DNA of 64,000 bases, taken from assembly GCF_032461945.1 (NCBI RefSeq), contig NZ_JAWCUD010000007.1, forward strand, positions 301,579-365,578. The letters run 5' to 3'. The notes under the pieces are model-generated. The model worked only from the letters and a program-made list of their open reading frames with translations. It ran no database searches and had not been told where the DNA came from. Source of the stretch: Paenibacillus_E violae (GTDB lineage: Bacteria; Bacillota; Bacilli; Paenibacillales; NBRC-103111). Every line of letters starts with the position of its first letter. Position 1 is the first letter of the stretch. Positions 1 through 8,262 of this stretch are shown here, piece after piece. Position numbers and translations under genes: made by a program.

Positions 1-207
1 GTTTAAATAGCTGGTTATCCCTTTGGTAATACTCAAGGAGTGTTCCATTAATGCTTCGATTTCTCCGAAGGAAGGATTATGGTCAGGGATTTCACTAACC
101 ATCTTCGCCATATGAGCAATCACCTCGCGTTTGGCTTCCAGGGTACGTGCCAACTCGTGCTGTGACTTCGCCATATGCTCCAGAATCGAAGTAATCTGAT
201 CCTGCAT
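1..207 (-). CDS. Hypothetical protein, N-terminal part (runs off the window)
   Basis: An open frame on the minus strand begins at an ATG at 207 and runs off the left edge, giving 69 residues. The start is supported by a GGAGGGA Shine-Dalgarno just upstream. The visible part begins MQDQITSILEHMAKSQHE and is a largely helical, amphipathic sequence without signal peptide or membrane segment. I do not recognise the family. It is divergent from the APS kinase gene at 411, with about 200 bases between them that could hold promoters for both. No function is proposed. Confidence 0.7.
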   Translation of the reverse strand, partial: MQDQITSILEHMAKSQHELARTLEAKREVIAHMAKMVSEIPDHNPSFGEIEALMEHSLSITKGITSYLN

Positions 208-410
208 GTGTATTTCCCTCCTCATGCGCTTAGGCTATCCCAATTAACATATGCGGTTTGGGTTGAAGTGGGAATACACCCCATTCATCCAATTTTTCAA
301 AATCTAGTTCTTCATCTATCAAGTTGGATTCCTATAAGGATTTCAGACCAGAACCTGACATTCTCCTTTAACATATACATATAGAAATACAAGCTAAGGA
401 GGGGAACCTT

Positions 411-1031
411 TTGCCCGATAAACACATTCAGTGGCAGCCTTCCAACGTTACCAGGAGCGAGAGGCACCACCTGAATTCCCACAAAAGCTGTGTGCTTTGG
501 CTCACAGGGCTTTCCGGCTCAGGCAAATCTACGATTGCTTATGAAATGGAACGACTGCTCTTCACCCAACATATACGATCTTACGTATTGGATGGAGACA
601 ATCTTCGGCATGGTTTAAACGGCAACCTTGGTTTTTCTCCGAATGATCGCAGTGAAAATATCCGTAGGACGGCCGAAGCAGCCAAACTGCTCGTGGACGC
701 AGGCATCATTACGATTGTTGCTCTCATTTCACCCTATCGCGCGGATCGGGAGCTGGCGCGATCTTTATACGCCGTTGGGGAATTTATCGAAGTTTTCATC
801 GATTGTCCTCTTGAAATATGCGAGAAACGAGATCCGAAAGGACTCTATGTGAAAGCGCGGGCAGGCGTTATTCCTGACTTTACGGGAATTTCAGCACCTT
901 ATGAGCAGCCCAGTAGACCCGAAATCGTGATTTCGTCCAATCAGCACTCCTTACAAGCATCAACCTCTCGAATCTATGATTATCTCATTGTTCATAAAGT
1001 GATTGCTCCACAATCGAGTTTCACGCTTTGA
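411..1031 (+). CDS. cysC: Adenylyl-sulfate (APS) kinase
   Basis: This enzyme phosphorylates adenosine 5'-phosphosulfate with ATP to give PAPS, the donor used by sulfotransferases. The 206-residue protein has the family landmarks in order: P-loop GLSGSGKST (about residues 34-42), DGDNLRHGLN with GFSPNDRSENIRR, the ISPYRADR segment, and DPKGLYVKARAG near the C-terminus. The length is normal for a stand-alone cytosolic CysC. The start is a TTG at 411, preceded by AAGGAGGGG at good spacing. No ATP sulfurylase, APS reductase or PAPS reductase is nearby. A sulfotransferase lies 6 kb downstream, so I infer PAPS is made here for glycan sulfation rather than assimilation. Confidence 0.93.
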   Translation: MPDKHIQWQPSNVTRSERHHLNSHKSCVLWLTGLSGSGKSTIAYEMERLLFTQHIRSYVLDGDNLRHGLNGNLGFSPNDRSENIRRTAEAAKLLVDAGIITIVALISPYRADRELARSLYAVGEFIEVFIDCPLEICEKRDPKGLYVKARAGVIPDFTGISAPYEQPSRPEIVISSNQHSLQASTSRIYDYLIVHKVIAPQSSFTL

Positions 1032-1169
1032 TTCCGTGTCCTGCTCGGGACAAGTCCCTATGAATAGGCTCAACTATTCTTAGTGCGAGCTTGCCCGCAG
1101 CAGAACCACACCCCTGCCATCCGCATAGAATGCAATAAGCCTGCTGATGATCGGAGGAATTATTCGCCT

Positions 1170-2477
1170 ATGCTGGTCTACGTGCTAGGAACGTCCAACA
1201 GAGCTCATACCGATGCTACAATAGCCAATCTGTCCCATATCGCTCCGAATTGGCCCGTAATGCTCCTACATGATTACGACGCAGCAGCCTTGAACGATCA
1301 TCTACTTGCTTATGATCAACCCTTTTTTATGACTCTGCCTGCGGGAGACTTACTGAGCAGCAGCTTTATCACCGAGCTGTCCATGCAGCTTGCAGCGCTG
1401 CCAGAGCATTGTGCCGGCATTGTCTATGAACGCGGGGCTGCCAATACCCTGCACCATCTTTCTTCCCCTCCTCTTGTTTGGAGAACAAGCGTAGTGCGAT
1501 CCAGTGGCCGTCCCTTTTTCCTGGAGAAAGATGAACTGCCCTTTGCCAATTATTTGCTTCACGATCATCTGTTTCACTTTAAGAGAAAATGGTCGTGGCA
1601 GACCCTCCATAGCAAATGGTGGCAGCCTCAGGCCAAACATTACCCCAAATGGCAAAAGGCGCAGGAAGAGTGGGACCTGATCAGACCCATTCTGGAAGCA
1701 GGGTCAAACACTGCCCTGCCGAAAGCAAAGCCAGCTCCCGCCATTAGTATCGTGGTATGCACCTACAATAATGCCGACTATCTCCTTTGGGCGATTCGAA
1801 GCGTTATTGCACAAAGCATGCCTGACTGGGAACTGATTATTATGGATGATGCCTCCAGCGATAACACGCAGATGAAATTGGCATCCTTACCCGCAGATCC
1901 GCGTATTCGTACGTATGTAAACAATTCTAATCATGGCAAATCCCATTGTTTGAATATTGCCTTATCGCTAGCTGAAGCCCCTTGGCTACTGGAGCTTGAT
2001 GCCGATGACTGGCTGCCGCCAGAAGCTATTCGACGCTTACTTAACACGGCCGAGACCGCAACACCGGATACTTCACTCTTGTACGGGGATTATTATGAAT
2101 GGACGGAAGGAGCACGAAAACAGCTTATTTTCGGAGGGATACGCAAAACACCTGCTGAATTTAACGCTGAGGCTTTTCTTGCCGGAGCTCTTCCGATAGC
2201 ACCTCGATGCTATCGGGTTGAGACCCTTCACAGCATCCATGGCTGGATGGTGAATGCTCCTTACGAGGGTAGGTTATACGAGGATTTCGAAATTATCATC
2301 CGCTTGTCGCACGCTCATCGATTGAAGCATCTGCCAGAGCCTCTCTATCATCGGAGAGTCCGCAAATCCAGCATTACGCATCAACATTCCGAGAAGTATG
2401 CCAGCTGGATGAAGTGGATGAAGGAACAAACCGTCCTCCTTTGGGGGGACGGAGGAGACACACAGCCGATGACGTAA
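1170..2477 (+). CDS. Glycosyltransferase family 2 protein with a degenerate N-terminal GT-A-like half
   Basis: The C-terminal half is a canonical GT2 inverting glycosyltransferase: ISIVVCTYNNADYLLWAIRS followed by WELIIMDDASSDNT, an LDADDW metal-binding DxD motif, and a later EDFEIIIRL segment. The first ~190 residues (YVLGTSNRAHTDATI and MTLPAGDLLSSSFI) look like a second, eroded GT-A unit without a clear DxD. I chose the ATG at 1170, behind a GGAGG at 1153-1157. An in-frame GTG at 1083 would add 29 residues but has no ribosome binding site. The protein is cytosolic, 435 residues. It probably adds a sugar to the surface glycan made by this island; the substrate cannot be read from sequence. 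Confidence 0.85.
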   Translation: MLVYVLGTSNRAHTDATIANLSHIAPNWPVMLLHDYDAAALNDHLLAYDQPFFMTLPAGDLLSSSFITELSMQLAALPEHCAGIVYERGAANTLHHLSSPPLVWRTSVVRSSGRPFFLEKDELPFANYLLHDHLFHFKRKWSWQTLHSKWWQPQAKHYPKWQKAQEEWDLIRPILEAGSNTALPKAKPAPAISIVVCTYNNADYLLWAIRSVIAQSMPDWELIIMDDASSDNTQMKLASLPADPRIRTYVNNSNHGKSHCLNIALSLAEAPWLLELDADDWLPPEAIRRLLNTAETATPDTSLLYGDYYEWTEGARKQLIFGGIRKTPAEFNAEAFLAGALPIAPRCYRVETLHSIHGWMVNAPYEGRLYEDFEIIIRLSHAHRLKHLPEPLYHRRVRKSSITHQHSEKYASWMKWMKEQTVLLWGDGGDTQPMT

Positions 2478-2492
2478 TCTCCTCCCTTCCGA

Positions 2493-2696
2493 TTACGCTA
2501 CTACGCGCACATAATCAATCTGATCCGCCACGATGGTCACAATTACTGGTGGATTATAGTAATACGTGTTATTGATTTGTATCGTAAAAATACAATCATC
2601 TACGGAAGCTAATGTGCCAATAATAGGCGGATTACTCGTGAAGTACACCTCAACCGTTCTACCGATAAAACTCGCCAGTAACTCTGCGAATGACAT
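2493..2696 (-). CDS. Small DUF2642-like protein, probable spore coat component
   Basis: This 67-residue protein begins MSFAELLASFIGRTVEVY and continues with alternating hydrophobic residues (IIGTLASVDDCIFTIQ, then VADQIDYVRVVA). That small-beta-barrel pattern resembles DUF2642 proteins of Bacillus (YuzF type), several of which are spore-associated. The ATG at 2696 follows TAAGGAGGAGAAACT, an excellent ribosome binding site. It is the last gene of a three-gene minus-strand set (3755, 3101, 2696). The family assignment is from memory of the pattern and should be treated as tentative. No signal peptide or membrane segment is present. Confidence 0.75.
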   Translation of the reverse strand: MSFAELLASFIGRTVEVYFTSNPPIIGTLASVDDCIFTIQINNTYYYNPPVIVTIVADQIDYVRVVA

Positions 2697-2708
2697 AGTT
2701 TCTCCTCC

Positions 2709-3101
2709 TTATATCACGGATTCAATGCTGGAAGCTGGAATAAGGAGAATATCTCCTGACGGCTCAAGAATTTCAATGACATCGGAACCAACAAGGATCA
2801 GCGTACCGCTCTCTGTTCCTGCGCCTGTTTGAATAGTAACCTGTGTATTTAAGCGTCCCTCGACTGCTGTTAACGGATTACAGCTTGCGGCTACCTGTTC
2901 ACGGACCAAGAAATACGTTGTAACGTTACCGTTACCGTCAAAATCTACTAATGTGAATCCAGCTTCCATTAATGCGGCAAGTACAGGTGTTAACTTAGCC
3001 CCTACTTCAAGTCCGGGAAAATCTAACGTAGCGTCATAACAGTTAATAACCGCACGCTGCGTAGAGTAACTATTACCGGCTATAATTAATACGATTTCCA
3101 T
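2709..3101 (-). CDS. Hypothetical coat-like protein with a C-terminal small beta domain
   Basis: The protein has 130 residues, with an ATG at 3101 behind AAGGAGGCAATATCAA. The N-terminal ~75 residues (MEIVLIIAGNSYSTQRAVIN onward) look alpha/beta and are not recognised. The C-terminal part (LNTQVTIQTGAGTESGTLIL, then VIEILEPSGDILLIPASSIE) has the alternating beta pattern seen in its downstream neighbour at 2493. It sits 12 bases upstream of that gene and about 50 downstream of the gene at 3153, so the three are probably co-transcribed. I infer a structural spore-surface role from this company only. Confidence 0.75.
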   Translation of the reverse strand: MEIVLIIAGNSYSTQRAVINCYDATLDFPGLEVGAKLTPVLAALMEAGFTLVDFDGNGNVTTYFLVREQVAASCNPLTAVEGRLNTQVTIQTGAGTESGTLILVGSDVIEILEPSGDILLIPASSIESVI

Positions 3102-3152
3102 TTGATATTGCCTCCTTCTGAGGGGTTGTGATGAACTTAAACCTACCGTTCG

Positions 3153-3755
3153 TTATGGAGCCTCAACCGGTGTATAAGGTCTGAAACCGATAATGTGACA
3201 TATCGAATATATAACAATGTGATCCATCGTATTCCCCGTTGTTGGACGAAGGATTAGGGTCGTTTTCCCAATTTTCTCAACCATTCCGATCCGGTTTGGC
3301 GGTTCTCCCCCGGAACCTGCTCCGCTTGATGTGAACAGCTCAATCTCCGTATCCCAATATTGCTCCAATAAGTCTCTCAACTCTTCGTTACAACTCTCAT
3401 CCGGGTAATCAACCTTAACCTTCACTTCTGTTTTCGGTGTCTCTACTTTGACGTGAACATCGGGTTTAGGAGTCTCTACGTTAACGATAGGAGGCGGGGT
3501 TGTGATATGGACTTCCGGGGTTGTAACATGGACTTCCGGGGGATTGGTTTGAACGTTGACTTCCGCTGGAGGGGTCGTAACATGGACAATAGGGGCTTTA
3601 GGCTGCTTACATATGACTTTGATCGTTCTTCTGCCTGATCTTTTCTTGCATACATGACATTTATTTTTCTTGCCTCTTTTCCTCGTGCTGCAGTCATTTT
3701 TCCTAACAACACGAGTGGTTTTCTTAACCACGTTGTCTTCTGTTATACGGGACAT
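3153..3755 (-). CDS. Coat-like protein with basic N-terminus and Pro/Thr/Val/Glu repeats
   Basis: This 200-residue protein has three visible parts. Residues 1-50 are strongly basic with clustered cysteines (KKNKCHVCKKRSGRRTIKV). Residues 55-115 consist of imperfect seven-to-nine-residue repeats of the type VHVTTPPAEVNV / EVHITTPPPIVNV / DVHVKVETP. The C-terminal ~80 residues (LLEQYWDTEIELFTSSG, then VEKIGKTTLILRPTTGNTMDHIVIYSI) form a beta-rich domain like those of its two downstream neighbours. The start is supported by GGAGGTGCCCT before the ATG. Basic Cys-containing heads and Pro-rich repeats are common in cross-linked coat proteins; that role is inferred. Confidence 0.75.
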   Translation of the reverse strand: MSRITEDNVVKKTTRVVRKNDCSTRKRGKKNKCHVCKKRSGRRTIKVICKQPKAPIVHVTTPPAEVNVQTNPPEVHVTTPEVHITTPPPIVNVETPKPDVHVKVETPKTEVKVKVDYPDESCNEELRDLLEQYWDTEIELFTSSGAGSGGEPPNRIGMVEKIGKTTLILRPTTGNTMDHIVIYSICHIIGFRPYTPVEAP

Positions 3756-3874
3756 AGGGCACCTCCAAAGTTTTTACATATACTAACAAAAATTGGATTC
3801 CATCACACTCCTATACTACTCAGCGGAATAGACCCTCGTCCTAGACTGTCACCTAAAAATATAAATCTGGGTAT

Positions 3875-5629
3875 CTATCGCGATGCTCGAATGTCATATA
3901 GCACTCTTTCAAAGGCATCTACGCTGCGCTCCCACGTCCATTTCGAAGCCTCAATTTCCCCGGCAGCCGCCAGTCTTCTGCGCAAATCGGCATCCTCAAT
4001 CAACCGGCCAACATCGGCCGCCAAGCGGTTCTCATAGCGATAAGACATCAAACCGTTTTGTTCATGCCGGCAGTAATCCATATTTCCCCCATTGTAGGTT
4101 GTGACCAAAGCCGCCCCGCAGCGCATAGCCTCCAGACCTGGCAGTGAAGCAGAATCATAGGTAGAAGAGTTCACGAATATATCCGTCTCGTTATAATGAT
4201 AGGCCATAGCACCATCGTGCCCAGGGGTTAAATAGCGAAAAGTCGGATGATTGGCTTTGATAGCCTGTAAGAGGGGAGAGCTATGAAACTCTTCCGGAGG
4301 AGTCATCAGGTTGATACGAACCTGGGGGTACTTGGCCTGCACGATTTCCAGTTGGTTGATCAAATAATCCTGTTCTCTGTGCCAGGAATAGCCGCCCTCC
4401 GGCCTCCGCATAATCGCCGATATTTGCAGTTGGGTCTGCGTATCGCGAATATGGTGGTTCCTAAAAGCATTCCCGACACCTACCGGCACAATATGCGCCT
4501 GATGACCGTGATTCAGTGTAATAAGCTGCTTTTGCCAATTGGAGAGGACGACAGTGTGCTTCGAAATGTGATACGTAGGGAAAGAGATATGATTTTCCGG
4601 GAGAAAGGCAGGTTCATAACATAGGCTTAAGCGGACGTGCACGCCTTTCCCGTTCAAGCTTGCTTGATGGGCTCCGGGTACAATCGTATAGAAATTGGAT
4701 ACAATCACATCCGCTTCGGGATAATCTTTCTCCAGAATCATATAATTCTGTTTGGTACGGATGATTTTGGCATTAATCGTATAGTTTATGGCGCCCTCAG
4801 GCGGCATCAGAACGCTGACGTCATGACCTTTAGCCGCAAGCCCATTGACCATTTCTGCCAACATTCTCTGCGCTCCGCCGATGCTGAGTGTAATGATAGG
4901 AAAAGTGATCGTCAACCTCTCCTTGGCGATCAAGGCATCCAGCTGTTTCCGGTAGATGGCTTGAATCGACTGGATCTCTTTGACAATTGCGCTTTCATGC
5001 TTGCGAGATCCCATTTCGGGGTGCACCCGGTAGCGAACAAGACTTTCATTTAAATAAAAGAAGTGAAACCGCTTCATAACTCGCATCCAAAAATCATAAT
5101 CCTGCGTATATTTGCGAGTCTCATTAAAGTAACCCGTCTTCTGGAAGACATCCATATGCAGCATCACGGTACAACCGTTGATAATACAGCCTTTTTGCAT
5201 GGTTTTATAGAATTCCATTTTGGTGGAACAACCAATTCCTGAAGGTCCTCCAAAGATGACCCCCTGCCCATCCATATGAACATAGGAGGTATAGCTGACT
5301 TTAGCCCCTTGCTCATGCATAAAAGCCAATTGCCTCGCTACTTTGTTTGGCTCAAACATGTCGTCGGAGCTGAGCCATGCAAAATAGTCGCCTGTGGCGC
5401 GCCGGATACCGGCGTTCAGCGCGCTCGCCGTACCTCCGTTTTCTTTCTCCACATAAACAATCCGGTCCATATATGGAACAATTTTCTCCATATGCTGGGT
5501 TGAGCCATCATTAACGACGATGATTTCAATATTCGGATAGGTTTGGCTCAGCGCACTTTCAATCGCCGTGCGGACATATGCACAGTTATAAAAAGGAATC
5601 ACAATGGAGACTTTCGAATTTGCATTCAC
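3875..5629 (-). CDS. Two-domain glycosyltransferase: GT2 fused to GT4
   Basis: Residues 1-~235 are a GT2 domain: VSIVIPFYNCAYVRTAIESA, IEIIVVNDGST and the metal-site region WLSSDDMFEP. Residues ~250-584 are a GT4 (GT-B fold) domain beginning LTITFPIITLSIGGAQRML, with the donor-site segment SASLPGLEAMRCGAALVTT. In the usual GT4 EX7E motif the first Glu appears as Asp (YDSASLPGLE), unlike its neighbour at 5652 (FEAFSLPPLE). The start is a GTG at 5629 behind AAGGTAGGTG. It probably performs two consecutive sugar transfers. It lies 22 bases downstream of another GT4 gene, in the minus-strand set that starts with the sulfotransferase. Confidence 0.88.
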   Translation of the reverse strand: MNANSKVSIVIPFYNCAYVRTAIESALSQTYPNIEIIVVNDGSTQHMEKIVPYMDRIVYVEKENGGTASALNAGIRRATGDYFAWLSSDDMFEPNKVARQLAFMHEQGAKVSYTSYVHMDGQGVIFGGPSGIGCSTKMEFYKTMQKGCIINGCTVMLHMDVFQKTGYFNETRKYTQDYDFWMRVMKRFHFFYLNESLVRYRVHPEMGSRKHESAIVKEIQSIQAIYRKQLDALIAKERLTITFPIITLSIGGAQRMLAEMVNGLAAKGHDVSVLMPPEGAINYTINAKIIRTKQNYMILEKDYPEADVIVSNFYTIVPGAHQASLNGKGVHVRLSLCYEPAFLPENHISFPTYHISKHTVVLSNWQKQLITLNHGHQAHIVPVGVGNAFRNHHIRDTQTQLQISAIMRRPEGGYSWHREQDYLINQLEIVQAKYPQVRINLMTPPEEFHSSPLLQAIKANHPTFRYLTPGHDGAMAYHYNETDIFVNSSTYDSASLPGLEAMRCGAALVTTYNGGNMDYCRHEQNGLMSYRYENRLAADVGRLIEDADLRRRLAAAGEIEASKWTWERSVDAFERVLYDIRASR

Positions 5630-5651
5630 GGTTGAAACACCTACCTTGTTC

Positions 5652-6683
5652 TTAGTTCAGCGAGACACGTTCGTTGTAAATTTCCTCCAATGCGTTCACG
5701 ATATTGCGTTCAAAATGGGCTTTCGTTAATCGTGCCGCACTAGCTTTGCCACCAAGAGCGAGTTTTTCCGCCAACTGGCGATCGGATAACACGGCACAAA
5801 TGCCCTGTGCCAGTTGCCTAGGATCTCTTGGCTTGGTGACATACGCGCTCTCCATATGCGAGCAGAAGTCCATGACACCGCCTGAATTCGTCGTCACGAC
5901 AGGCGTGCCGCAGGCCATTGCCTCCAAGGGAGGCAGCGAGAAGGCTTCAAACCAAGATGATGCGACGAAAACGTCGGCTGTCCGGAAGAGCTTCGCCATC
6001 TCAAATTCATTTTTGGGATAAAAGATACGTTCCGGAATACCCAGCGTCACGAGTGAGACTGCGCCATCCGGGCAGATCAGATAAACCATATAATCGCCTG
6101 CATACTCGTTTTTGATAATTTCCATACAAGCATAGAAATCATCAAATCCTTTTAGCGCATAGTCTCTCCTGTCCCGTGCGATGTACAGAATCACTTTCGT
6201 CGTTTTCTTGCTAGGATGCGGGTGAATGCGAGGACCTTGCGGACGAAAAATGCGAGGGTCAATACCAAGAGATACTATAGTGCTGCGCCGCCCTACGTGA
6301 TCAAATATTTGTTGATCCAACCAACTGGAAATGGAAAGGATCGGGACCTCTTGTGCATAAGTCCATAAAGCTGCCTCGCGGTTAGGCACCCAAAGCGGTT
6401 CAAAGCCAAGGCTTAATCTAACCGTTTGCTCTGGCCACGCCTCGAAAGCCGATTGAAATGTGGTATAGAAATTAGGTAAAATAATATCACCATAAGGAAT
6501 ATAGTCTGCTTCCAGCTTCGGAACAATCGTCAGCTTGCAAGGAATGTTATACTTCACGGTTGCCGTCTTGGGGATGACGACCTCAACCTCATGTCCCTTT
6601 TTCGTAAGGGCTCCGGCGATATCGACCAATACCTTACAACCGCCACCAATATGCAAATCAGCCGCAGGTATTACGATTTTCAT
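5652..6683 (-). CDS. Glycosyltransferase family 4 protein
   Basis: This 343-residue GT-B fold retaining glycosyltransferase starts MKIVIPAADLHIGGGCKVLVD, the nucleotide-sugar fold entry with a glycine-rich loop. The C-terminal donor site is intact: SSWFEAFSLPPLEAMACGTP carries the EX7E pair, followed by VVTTNSGG. The ATG at 6683 follows ATGGAGGTTAACC. The gene sits between the sulfotransferase gene (22 bases upstream) and the GT2-GT4 fusion. Its C-terminal half is similar to the GT4 half of that fusion, suggesting local duplication. Cytosolic, no membrane segment; the sugar specificity is unknown. Confidence 0.9.
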   Translation of the reverse strand: MKIVIPAADLHIGGGCKVLVDIAGALTKKGHEVEVVIPKTATVKYNIPCKLTIVPKLEADYIPYGDIILPNFYTTFQSAFEAWPEQTVRLSLGFEPLWVPNREAALWTYAQEVPILSISSWLDQQIFDHVGRRSTIVSLGIDPRIFRPQGPRIHPHPSKKTTKVILYIARDRRDYALKGFDDFYACMEIIKNEYAGDYMVYLICPDGAVSLVTLGIPERIFYPKNEFEMAKLFRTADVFVASSWFEAFSLPPLEAMACGTPVVTTNSGGVMDFCSHMESAYVTKPRDPRQLAQGICAVLSDRQLAEKLALGGKASAARLTKAHFERNIVNALEEIYNERVSLN

Positions 6684-6704
6684 GGTTAACCTCCATTTCT
6701 CCGG

Positions 6705-7466
6705 TTATGACCAAAGCATATCTTTTTCATAGCCGGTTTGTATCAATACATCACCTGCCACACGTTTGAAGGCTGCTATAACCTCTTCGTCAAATTCATT
6801 TCTCCAACCGCCTACAACGCCTTTGCGAAAAGTAAACGAGCTGCCGCTATCCATATTCGCTTCCATGCTGCGAACCAACTTCGCGATCGGCATGGGCGGT
6901 ACGCTCCCCTTCCACAAAAATTCCGCCATCGCTGTAATCGTTCTCCGCCTTGATGCCTTCGAAATCATCAACTCTTCATACGTCGTGATAAAAATACCCG
7001 GCACGGACAACCAGCCCTGAAATACTCCGAACCAGTTTTTAATATTCGGGTAGTCATCCAGCCCATTAATCAGGAGTAAATAACGTTCCTTCTGAGTTGG
7101 CAGGGCGACTAGCTCCTTATAAATGGGATAATCCGGGAGCTTCTCGATAATGTAATACGTCAGGGACACAAGCACATCTCGCAAATCCCTGATCATAAAG
7201 ATGGTTTTAATACCAGGTCGGACAAGGAGTTTGGCCCATTCGGGGGAGTAGTATACATGTCCCATATAAACATCATTCGGGACTGCCTTGTTCAGGATTG
7301 AAGCTTGTAATGGCAAATCCTTAACCAGGCCTTCATAAAAGACATAGTCGTTCATTACCGAACCGGGAATGCCTAACAAAAGCTGATTCAGAAGGTTTGT
7401 TCCACTTTTGGGAACCGTATTTAAAAAAATAACGGGCCGAAGCTGATAAGCTCTGCGTGCATCCAT
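6705..7466 (-). CDS. PAPS-dependent sulfotransferase family protein
   Basis: This protein is predicted to transfer sulfate from PAPS to a hydroxyl, probably on a glycan. Three sulfotransferase landmarks are readable: the 5'-phosphosulfate loop TVPKSGTNLL near the N-terminus, the 3'-phosphate site MIRDLRDVLVS in the middle, and FRKGVVGGWRNEF near the C-terminus, which matches the family's RKGxxGxW element. About 253 residues, cytosolic. I chose the ATG at 7466 behind GGGAGG; a GTG four codons earlier is too close to that site. It heads a minus-strand set with two glycosyltransferases. Together with the APS kinase at 411 it implies a sulfated polymer. Confidence 0.88.
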   Translation of the reverse strand: MDARRAYQLRPVIFLNTVPKSGTNLLNQLLLGIPGSVMNDYVFYEGLVKDLPLQASILNKAVPNDVYMGHVYYSPEWAKLLVRPGIKTIFMIRDLRDVLVSLTYYIIEKLPDYPIYKELVALPTQKERYLLLINGLDDYPNIKNWFGVFQGWLSVPGIFITTYEELMISKASRRRTITAMAEFLWKGSVPPMPIAKLVRSMEANMDSGSSFTFRKGVVGGWRNEFDEEVIAAFKRVAGDVLIQTGYEKDMLWS

Positions 7467-7507
7467 GATCGGCAGCACCTCCCAATATTTGTTTAATTAT
7501 TTAGATT

Positions 7508-7516
7508 TAGCGTATG
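7508..7516 (-). promoter_or_regulatory. Candidate mother-cell sigma (sigK-type) -10 element
   Basis: Reading the minus strand, CATACGCTA matches the sigma-K -10 pattern CATA-N3-TA. It lies about 40 bases upstream of the sulfotransferase start at 7466. I do not see a convincing AC at the expected -35 spacing, so this is a weak call based on one element plus the coat-type context. Confidence 0.3.
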
Positions 7517-7625
7517 TGTCACAGCACCAACTTGACCTGTTAATGCGTCTATATCCCTTAACAAAGTTAGAACAGTCAAAGATTTTACCATTAAAATGGA
7601 AAACACAAACTCCCATCCAAGCAAA

Positions 7626-7645
7626 TTCTATTAAATTTAATAGAA
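7626..7645. promoter_or_regulatory. Perfect 20-base AT-rich palindrome upstream of the 7668 gene
   Basis: The half-site TTCTATTAAA is followed directly by its exact reverse complement TTTAATAGAA, with no spacer. It ends only a few bases before the ribosome binding site of the gene at 7668. It could be an operator for a dimeric regulator or a 5' mRNA structure. Nothing else in the window carries the same palindrome that I noticed. Confidence 0.45.
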
Positions 7646-7667
7646 TATAGGAAAGGAGGTGATTTTT

Positions 7668-8078
7668 ATGTCAAACATTGTTAGCATCGGGACAAGCGTT
7701 CCCGGATCATCTAGCGGCTCTCTCAATCGTGTTGTCTCCACGACGCCCATCACACTCGCAGAATTCGGATTAGCCATTCCACAAGGACCCAACAGAGTTC
7801 TTCTAACAGCTACCGTTGGTGTCTCCTCCACTCTTCTTGCTCCTGTGCTCCTATTTAACGTGTTACGTGGCAACGCCGTCATTTTCTCCGCCCGACAAGA
7901 AGCCCTTCTGTCCACTGGGCAAGAACTAACGGTCTCCTTCCAGGCCATCGATTCCAATGTGCCAGCTACTTCGAACCAAGGCTACTCCTTCACTGTACAA
8001 TTGGAACCAGGATTATTAACTGGGGCAACGGTTACAGGTCCAGTCACACTCTCCGGTATTTCATATACGTATGGCTAA
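7668..8078 (+). CDS. Hypothetical small beta-rich surface-like protein
   Basis: The protein has 136 residues and starts at an ATG preceded by GAAAGGAGGTGATTTTT, a near-perfect ribosome binding site. An in-frame GTG at 7659 lies inside that site and is rejected. The sequence is rich in Ser, Thr, Val and Leu with alternating hydrophobics (NRVLLTATVGVSSTLLAPVL; QELTVSFQAID; GYSFTVQLEPGLLTG), suggesting an all-beta fold. No signal peptide is present. It is a single-gene unit with its own terminator, set among glycan genes. Exosporium or coat proteins often look like this, but I do not recognise the family, and that role is an inference. Confidence 0.75.
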   Translation: MSNIVSIGTSVPGSSSGSLNRVVSTTPITLAEFGLAIPQGPNRVLLTATVGVSSTLLAPVLLFNVLRGNAVIFSARQEALLSTGQELTVSFQAIDSNVPATSNQGYSFTVQLEPGLLTGATVTGPVTLSGISYTYG

Positions 8079-8099
8079 CGGAGTTTTTTGAATAAAACA

Positions 8100-8144
8100 G
8101 ACTGCCCCAAAAGATCTTCCATGATCCTCTGGGGCGGTCTTTTC
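8100..8144 (+). terminator. Rho-independent terminator after the 7668 gene
   Basis: The stem GACTGCCCCA pairs with TGGGGCGGTC (one G-T wobble), with a further GATC/GATC pairing inside the loop, and is followed by TTTT. Confidence 0.85.
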
Positions 8145-8262
8145 GCCATACCCGTTTTTACCTATTTTTTCCTAATCCTCTTTTCGAGTGGGGGATAGTC
8201 CACTACATCCATAGACAAAGGGAATAGACTGTAACCATATGTTGGAAGGAGTGATCTCATAC

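Noticed and set aside
1083..1169. Earlier GTG start for the GT2 gene
   Set aside because: No ribosome binding site upstream, while ATG 1170 follows GGAGG.
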